Positions 7,504 to 11,626 of a stretch of DNA of 11,626 bases are shown one piece after another. Source of the DNA: an uncultured Pyrinomonas sp. GTDB lineage: Bacteria; Acidobacteriota; Blastocatellia; Pyrinomonadales; Pyrinomonadaceae. The position numbers and the translations under genes were made by a program. Positions within the stretch are counted from its first letter, which is position 1. Each line of letters starts with the position of its first letter. The notes below the pieces were generated by a model. It saw only the letters and a list, made by a program, of their open reading frames with translations. It did not search any database and was not told the origin of the DNA. The stretch spans positions 1-11,626 of the forward strand of contig CAKZOF010000534.1 in assembly GCA_937135995.1 (NCBI GenBank), written 5' to 3'.

Positions 7504-8004
7504 ATGAACGAAAAACTGCGACCGGCTTTGTTTGGCGGTTTGTTAGCGGGCGTTTTGTCTGCATTGCCGATAATAAGCGCAGCCAACATCTGCTGTTGTT
7601 TGTGGGCCGTCGTTGGTGGGTTGTTGGCCGGATACCTCTATATCAACAATTCTCCGCAGCCGATCAGAACGGGCGACGGCGCGCTGGTCGGGTTGTTCGC
7701 CGGAGCGATTGGCGGACTCATTTACGTCGTGCTCGGCATTCCGTTGAGCATCATTTTCAGTCAAGGGCTAAATCAAGCGCTGATCGGCTTCATGTCGCAG
7801 GTCGATCCCGCACAAGCCGATTTGTTAAGAACGCAACTGGAGAACCAGTCTTTCGGTCAAGTGTTGATGTTAACCACATTGGGCGCGCTCGTCGGCGCGA
7901 TCTTCCTCGCCGCCTTTTGCACCGTTGGCGGGTTGATCGCCGTGCCGCTCTTTGGAAAGCGCCGCCCGACGGATCAAGTGCCGCCATTGGGTCCGGCGGT
8001 GTGA
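7504..8004 (+). CDS. Small four-helix membrane protein with CCCLW motif
   Basis: The 166-residue protein is almost entirely hydrophobic, with four likely membrane helices (about residues 8-25, 29-47, 59-86 and 119-149) and a loop rich in Gln and Asp at 97-116. A Cys-Cys-Cys-Leu-Trp motif at 30-34 is followed by a glycine-rich helix (GGLLAGYLY). I recall similar uncharacterised proteins in Acidobacteriota and some other soil bacteria, but cannot name a family. ATG 7504 is firm: GGAGGAG at 7491-7497 lies six bases upstream. The tail ends in a short Lys/Arg/Pro-rich stretch, probably cytoplasmic. It sits between the DUF2085 gene and a glycosyltransferase, suggesting an envelope role, which is inference only. 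Confidence 0.85.
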   Translation: MNEKLRPALFGGLLAGVLSALPIISAANICCCLWAVVGGLLAGYLYINNSPQPIRTGDGALVGLFAGAIGGLIYVVLGIPLSIIFSQGLNQALIGFMSQVDPAQADLLRTQLENQSFGQVLMLTTLGALVGAIFLAAFCTVGGLIAVPLFGKRRPTDQVPPLGPAV

Positions 8005-8022
8005 AGTCGCTCCGAGCAGAGA

Positions 8023-8051
8023 TTGATTAGGGCGACGTCGTGGGCTAAAAT
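8023..8051 (+). promoter_or_regulatory. Probable sigma70-type promoter for the glycosyltransferase gene
   Basis: TTGATT (8023-8028) and TAAAAT (8046-8051) are separated by exactly 17 bases, matching four and five of six consensus positions. Transcription would start near 8058, about 50 bases before the ATG at 8110. The gene could thus be expressed apart from the upstream membrane-protein genes. Confidence 0.5.
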
Positions 8052-8109
8052 CACAAGTTTTCGCGCTTGCTGTTTGCCTTGTCGGGAGCGAACTCGATGG
8101 AGAGAACCG

Positions 8110-9711
8110 ATGTTTGCCTTTGATTTCAACACGCCGGACGAGCTTTTGCAGCGACTTTTCGAGAACATCGCGGTGAAGACGGCGGAGAACATCAGTCCGC
8201 TCTACCGTCTCGACGCTTTTGACTGGACGGTGCTGGTGCTCTACTTCGGGTTGCTCGGCTTCCTCTCCATCTACGGCGCATACCGCATCAAGCAAGTCGT
8301 GGACTTCTGGCGCTATCGGCGCGTTGCGCCCAGGCCTAAAAGAAGGCTGAGCGAGACGGAGCTTCCGCGCATCACCGTGCAACTTCCGCTCTTCAACGAG
8401 CTCTACGTCGTCGAGCGCCTCTTGCAAGCGGTTGCGGCGCTCGATTATCCGCGCCACTTGTTGCAGATTCAGGTGCTGGACGACTCGACGGACGAGACAC
8501 AGCGGATCGCGCGTTCGCTGGTCCAACACTACGCACGCCAAGGGTTCGAGATCGAATACGTTCACCGTGCGGACCGGATCGGGTTCAAAGCGGGAGCGCT
8601 GGCCAACGGGATGCGCACCGCAACGGGCGAATTGATCGCCATCTTCGACGCCGATTTCGTCCCCCGCCCGGATTGCCTGCGCAAAATGGTCCACTATTTT
8701 GCGGATCCGCTCGTCGCCTGCGTGCAGATGCGCTGGTCGCACATCAACGGAGCGTACAACCTATTGACGCGCTTGCAGACGATCATGCTCGACGGGCATT
8801 TCGTCATCGAGCAGACGGTGCGCAATCGCACTGGAGGTTTCTTCAACTTCAACGGGACGGCTGGAATCTGGCGTCGGCGCGCCATCGAGATGAGCGGTGG
8901 TTGGCAACACGACACGCTCACGGAAGACACGGATCTATCGTTTCGCGTGCAGTTGATGGGCTGGCGGTTCATCTACTTGCTCGATGAAGACACGCCGTCC
9001 GAGGTGCCCGTCGAGATCAACGCTTTCAAAGCGCAGCAGCGGCGCTGGGCCAAAGGCGTGACGGAAGTGGCGCTCAAGCTCTATCCGCGCATCTGGCGCG
9101 CGAATCTGCCCCTACGCGTCAAACTGGAGATGTTCTTCCGTCTGACGGGCAACCTCAGCTATCCGCTGATGATCGTCGCCAGCTTGTTGCAGTTCCCGCT
9201 GCTCCTTGTCCGTTACAACCAAGGCTTCTACCAGTTGATGCTCTTCGATCTTCCGTTGCTCTTCTTCTCGACGATCTCGGTGGTGCTCTTCTATGGTTCG
9301 GCCATCTGGTATCTGGATGGCGGGCGTTCGCGTCGGTTGCTTCATCTACCGCTGGTCATGGCGTTGGGCATCGGTCTCGCTTTCTCGAACGCGCGCGCCG
9401 TGCTCGAAGCATTATGCGGCGTGCGCACGGAGTTTGTCCGCACGCCCAAATACCGCGTCGAGCGGGCCGACGATGCGACGTGGAAGAAGAAGAAGTACCG
9501 CCGCAAACGCGGCCTCTTGCCGTTGCTCGAGATAAGCTTCGCCATCTACTTCCTGTTAGCGCTCAGCTACGCGGTTCACATGGAGCTGTGGGGGACGCTG
9601 CCTTTCCTCGCGCTCTTCTTCTTCGGCTACGCTTACATGGGCGCGATGAGCCTGCTGCAAACGGTGAACGAAGGCTTCTGGCAGCCGCTCCGCCGCCTGC
9701 TCCCATCGTAG
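8110..9711 (+). CDS. Membrane glycosyltransferase family 2 (cellulose/mannan synthase-like)
   Basis: The 533-residue protein is an inner-membrane processive-type glycosyltransferase. A membrane helix at about 40-58 is followed by a cytoplasmic GT-A domain, then about five C-terminal helices (from about residue 345 to near the end). Catalytic landmarks are all visible: VLDDSTDET with Asp124-Asp125, the metal-binding Asp180-Ala-Asp182, the Thr-Glu-Asp base motif at 271-273, and QQRRW (Gln309, Arg312, Trp313), the acceptor-channel motif of cellulose synthase-like enzymes. It therefore probably makes and extrudes a beta-linked polysaccharide; the sugar (glucose, mannose or other) cannot be told. 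There is no PilZ domain, so no direct cyclic-di-GMP control is seen. ATG 8110 is supported by GGAGAG five bases upstream; the open frame reaches further back to a TTG at 8023, which is inside the promoter. No bcsB- or bcsC-like partner is nearby. Confidence 0.9.
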   Translation: MFAFDFNTPDELLQRLFENIAVKTAENISPLYRLDAFDWTVLVLYFGLLGFLSIYGAYRIKQVVDFWRYRRVAPRPKRRLSETELPRITVQLPLFNELYVVERLLQAVAALDYPRHLLQIQVLDDSTDETQRIARSLVQHYARQGFEIEYVHRADRIGFKAGALANGMRTATGELIAIFDADFVPRPDCLRKMVHYFADPLVACVQMRWSHINGAYNLLTRLQTIMLDGHFVIEQTVRNRTGGFFNFNGTAGIWRRRAIEMSGGWQHDTLTEDTDLSFRVQLMGWRFIYLLDEDTPSEVPVEINAFKAQQRRWAKGVTEVALKLYPRIWRANLPLRVKLEMFFRLTGNLSYPLMIVASLLQFPLLLVRYNQGFYQLMLFDLPLLFFSTISVVLFYGSAIWYLDGGRSRRLLHLPLVMALGIGLAFSNARAVLEALCGVRTEFVRTPKYRVERADDATWKKKKYRRKRGLLPLLEISFAIYFLLALSYAVHMELWGTLPFLALFFFGYAYMGAMSLLQTVNEGFWQPLRRLLPS

Positions 9712-9778
9712 CGTCGCATTGCCGGGCCAACACGAAATCAAGCGCTTTGAGCTTCTGCCGACCGGAGGCTTGAAGTGA

Positions 9779-10681
9779 TTGCCGGGCGTGCTCGCCATGA
9801 GAGAGAAAGACGCGTTGTTGCATTCGCCGCTGGCGATGATCGCTCTTGCCGCCGTGCTCTTCAGCACCGGCGGCCTATTCATCAAGCTAAGCGCTCTTTC
9901 GGCCTTCGAACTCTCGTGCGGGCGATCGCTGTTTGCCGCGGCGACGGTGGCTTTTTTGACGCGCCGTCAAGGTTTCAAGGCCAACCGCGTCACGCTCCTT
10001 TCGGCGACGCTCTACGCCGCTCTTTTGCTCTTGTTTGTCGTGGCGACGAAGTTGACGACGGCTGCCAACGCGATCTTTCTTCAGTACACGGCGCCGGTTT
10101 ACGTGCTCGTGCTCGAACCGCTGCTCTACCGCGAACGTTTCCGCTTGACGGATCTGCTGGTCGTTGCCTGTTGCCTTTTCGGGATGGCGCTCTTCTTCGT
10201 CGGAGAACTCAGCCCAGCCGACATCGGCGGCAACATCGCGGCGCTGGTCTCGGGCTTCTGCTTTGCGCTCTTCATGCTGTTGCTTCGCCATCCGCAGGCG
10301 CGCGAGGTCAACAGCGCGGCTCCGGTTATCTACGGCAACCTCTTGCTCGCGGCACTGACGGCACCAGCGCTCATCGCTGGCAGCGACAAACTTTCGTTGC
10401 GCGAGTTGGCGATCGTCGGTTATCTGGGCACGGTGCAGATCGGCCTCGCCTACATTCTCTTCACGCGCGGCATCGCACGCGGCGCGCGTTCGCTCGATGC
10501 CGGCATCATCGGTTACATCGAGCCGGTGCTCAACCCCTTATGGGTCTTCCTTGCGCTCGGCGAGCGTCCATCGTCTTGGGCGCTTCTCGGCGGCGCGATC
10601 ATCATCACGGCCGTCATCGCGCACACCATTCAACGCGCACGCACGGCGCCCGGCGAAGTCCCCACCGACGCACGCGTTTGA
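9779..10681 (+). CDS. EamA/DMT-superfamily transporter
   Basis: The 300-residue protein has ten hydrophobic segments in two tandem EamA halves, the usual architecture of drug/metabolite exporters in the inner membrane. The second half ends with the characteristic GYIEPVLNPLWVFLALGE stretch and a last helix. Members export amino acids, sugars or other metabolites, or are of unknown substrate; the sequence does not say which. The start is a TTG at 9779, supported by GGAGG at 9764-9768, ten bases upstream. An in-frame GTG at 9788 and ATG at 9797 are alternatives that would shorten the N-terminus by 3 or 6 residues. It lies 67 bases after the glycosyltransferase on the same strand and may be read from the same transcript, with a hairpin downstream. 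Confidence 0.9.
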   Translation: MPGVLAMREKDALLHSPLAMIALAAVLFSTGGLFIKLSALSAFELSCGRSLFAAATVAFLTRRQGFKANRVTLLSATLYAALLLLFVVATKLTTAANAIFLQYTAPVYVLVLEPLLYRERFRLTDLLVVACCLFGMALFFVGELSPADIGGNIAALVSGFCFALFMLLLRHPQAREVNSAAPVIYGNLLLAALTAPALIAGSDKLSLRELAIVGYLGTVQIGLAYILFTRGIARGARSLDAGIIGYIEPVLNPLWVFLALGERPSSWALLGGAIIITAVIAHTIQRARTAPGEVPTDARV

Positions 10682-10709
10682 GCGACCAAGCCTTCGCTGA
10701 AAACCAAGA

Positions 10710-10740
10710 AGCGAAGCATCCTTGAAGCGGATGCTTCGCT
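10710..10740. terminator. Hairpin terminator between convergent eamA-type gene and dnaJ
   Basis: A perfect 12-bp inverted repeat (AGCGAAGCATCC at 10710-10721, complement at 10729-10740) encloses a seven-base loop. On the minus strand it is followed by TTCTTGGTTTT, so it can end transcription coming from dnaJ. The plus-strand side has no T-tract but would still slow read-through from the transporter gene. Confidence 0.75.
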
Positions 10741-10809
10741 GCAGAGTTGGGTGCAGAAACTGGCCTCGTCGCGTTCTCGCTCTGCCGCCCGCGTCGTTTC
10801 CGCAGGGCG

Positions 10810-10968
10810 TTAGCTGAAGATGCTGCGCACCTTGTCCATGAGGCTTTCGTTTTCGAAATCGCGATCTTCGATTTCGGCCAGTTGCTCCAGTAGGCGGCGC
10901 TGTTCGCGCGTCAACGAGGTCGGCGTTACTACGGTGACGGAGACGAACAGGTCGCCGCGCCCGCGCCC
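10810..10968 (-). CDS. dnaJ: DnaJ chaperone, C-terminal fragment only
   Basis: The last ~52 residues match the end of DnaJ, the Hsp40 co-chaperone that delivers unfolded proteins to DnaK. GRGRGDLFV is the strand ending C-terminal domain II, TPTSLTREQRRLLEQLAEI is the classic following helix, and MDKVRSIFS is the usual C-terminal tail. The J domain, Gly/Phe region, zinc-finger and most of the substrate-binding domains are missing: upstream of the GRGRGD codons the frame runs into unrelated, much more GC-rich sequence with a signal peptide. Codon use here (for example GTA, TTG, GAA) is like the rest of the window, not like the block to the right. The loss of the N-terminus most likely reflects an assembly join rather than a true gene truncation. 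Confidence 0.8.
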   Translation of the reverse strand, partial: GRGRGDLFVSVTVVTPTSLTREQRRLLEQLAEIEDRDFENESLMDKVRSIFS

Positions 10969-11079
10969 GGTGTAGCCGTCGTCGAAGCCGCCCTGTTGCA
11001 GCAGGTTGGTCTCCTGCGCGCGGGCGGGCAGCGCGGGGAGCAGCAGGGCGAGGGCGAGGAGGGCCCGGGGGGCGGTCAT
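10969..11079 (-). CDS. 5' fragment of an exported protein, probably cut by a chimeric join
   Basis: ATG 11079 overlaps the lspA stop by four bases (ATGA), as expected for the next gene of that operon. The first 22 residues form a signal peptide (MTAPRALLALALLLPALPAR, then Ala-Gln), so the protein is exported. Only about 37 residues belong to it before the frame enters DnaJ sequence. Nearly all its codons end in G or C, like lspA and unlike DnaJ. Genes for lipoproteins or M16-type peptidases often sit after lspA in Alphaproteobacteria, but too little remains to identify this one. A caller would predict one false 89-residue secreted protein spanning 10810-11079. Confidence 0.6.
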
Positions 11080-11573
11080 GCCGACTGCTTACCCCCGCCC
11101 TTGGGCGGGAACAAGGCATCCCACGCCAGCGCGGCCACCCCGAGCACGATCGCCGCATCGGCCACGTTGAACACGTACCAGTGCCAGCCGAAGGCGTGGG
11201 CGTCGAAGAAATCGGCGACGGCGCCGAAGCGGAGGCGGTCGATCATGTTGCCGACCGCGCCGCCGATGATGGCGCCGAGGGCGGGCACGACGCGCCGGTG
11301 CTCCGCCTTCGCCATCCAGCGCAGCAGCAAGGCGACGATCAGGGCGGCGAGCCCGGCCAGCGCCCAGGCGTGCCATGGTTCCTCCCCCTGCAAAAGCCCG
11401 AAGGTGACGCCGCGGTTCCACACCATCGTCAGGTCGAAGCCGAAGGGCCCGAGCGAGAGGAGCGGGATGTGCCGGACCTCCGGCAGGTCCAGCGCCTCCA
11501 GCATGAACCACTTGCTCGCCTGGTCGGCGGCGAGAACCGCCGCCGCCAGCGCAAGGCCAGGGCGGAGGCTCAT
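11076..11573 (-). CDS. lspA: Lipoprotein signal peptidase (signal peptidase II)
   Basis: LspA is an inner-membrane aspartyl protease that removes the signal peptide from diacylglyceryl-modified prolipoproteins. The 165-residue protein has the expected four membrane helices and all conserved motifs: DQASKW (Asp17, Lys21), the NRGVTFG motif (Asn53), GGAVGNMIDR (Asn109, Asp112), and the catalytic aspartates Asp121 in VADFFD and Asp139 in FNVADAA. Length is typical. The start ATG overlaps the ileS stop (ATGA) and the stop overlaps the next start, so translation is probably coupled in an ileS-lspA operon. GC content and codon bias are clearly higher than in the genes left of about 10950, and the gene order suggests an alphaproteobacterial source. 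Confidence 0.95.
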   Translation of the reverse strand: MSLRPGLALAAAVLAADQASKWFMLEALDLPEVRHIPLLSLGPFGFDLTMVWNRGVTFGLLQGEEPWHAWALAGLAALIVALLLRWMAKAEHRRVVPALGAIIGGAVGNMIDRLRFGAVADFFDAHAFGWHWYVFNVADAAIVLGVAALAWDALFPPKGGGKQSA

Positions 11574-11626
11574 GGAGCGACGGCGGCTTCGCAGCGTCGG
11601 CAGAGGGTCGGGTGGGCCTTGGATTG
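11570..11626 (-). CDS. ileS: Isoleucyl-tRNA synthetase, C-terminal end (partial)
   Basis: The last 18 codons before TGA read through AHPTLCRRCEAAVAP. Its Cys-x-x-Cys and preceding His-Pro are the second half of the zinc ribbon that ends bacterial IleS, which charges tRNA-Ile with isoleucine. The frame continues off the window edge. The stop overlaps the lspA start as ATGA. Too short for a firm call alone, but the position directly before lspA makes it convincing. Confidence 0.8.
   Translation of the reverse strand, partial: QSKAHPTLCRRCEAAVAP

Noticed and set aside
9718..9787. 10-base direct repeat ATTGCCGGGC, 60 bases apart around the start of the transporter gene
   Set aside because: Too short and GC-rich to be taken as an insertion target or attachment site; no mobile element lies between the copies.
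10810..11079. A novel 89-residue secreted protein with a DnaJ-like tail
   Set aside because: The two halves differ in codon bias and function and meet in a GC-rich repeat, so a chimeric join is the simpler reading.

Overview
Most of this window (about 1-10950) reads as one genome of moderate-to-high GC with long GCG/CGC-rich codons. Its gene content and protein style (a long HD-type CCA-adding enzyme, a DUF2085 membrane protein, a small membrane protein with a Cys-Cys-Cys-Leu-Trp motif, a secreted protein with a Pro/Thr/Ser linker) resemble Acidobacteriota, perhaps class Blastocatellia. That placement is inference from protein character; no marker gene in the window settles it. The last ~650 bases are clearly richer in GC and carry the ileS-lspA gene order with ATGA overlaps that is familiar from Alphaproteobacteria. 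The two blocks meet inside a GC-rich repeat in the coding sequence for a DnaJ C-terminus, so the right end is probably an assembly chimera.

Layout, left to right. 145-681 (+): small membrane-anchored TPR-like protein. 744-2189 (+): CCA tRNA nucleotidyltransferase with HD domain. 2466-3698 (+): acyl-CoA dehydrogenase. 3735-3765: strong hairpin terminator between convergent genes. 3795-4925 (-): secreted protein of unknown function with a Pro/Thr/Ser linker and a His-Glu-His motif. 4926-5720: ~800 bases without an intact gene, holding an AT-rich promoter/leader segment and what looks like the relic of a secreted sialidase-like protein. 5721-6761 (+): class II fructose-1,6-bisphosphatase GlpX. 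6926-7471, 7504-8004 and 8110-9711 (+): DUF2085 membrane protein, small four-helix membrane protein and a processive-type family 2 glycosyltransferase with its own likely promoter. 9779-10681 (+): EamA/DMT-type exporter. 10710-10740: perfect 12-bp hairpin. 10810-~10968 (-): C-terminal tail of DnaJ. ~10969-11079 (-): signal-peptide start of an unidentified gene. 11076-11573 (-): lspA. 11570-11626 (-): last 18 codons of ileS.

The genes form no single pathway. They cover tRNA end maturation, fatty or amino acid acyl-CoA oxidation, gluconeogenesis, envelope polysaccharide synthesis and export, and protein folding. I found no mobile element, CRISPR array, rRNA or tRNA gene, and no convincing new multi-gene system. 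The most useful second looks are the chimeric junction, the decayed gene at about 5239-5440, the uncharacterised secreted protein, and the DUF2085/small membrane protein/glycosyltransferase group.
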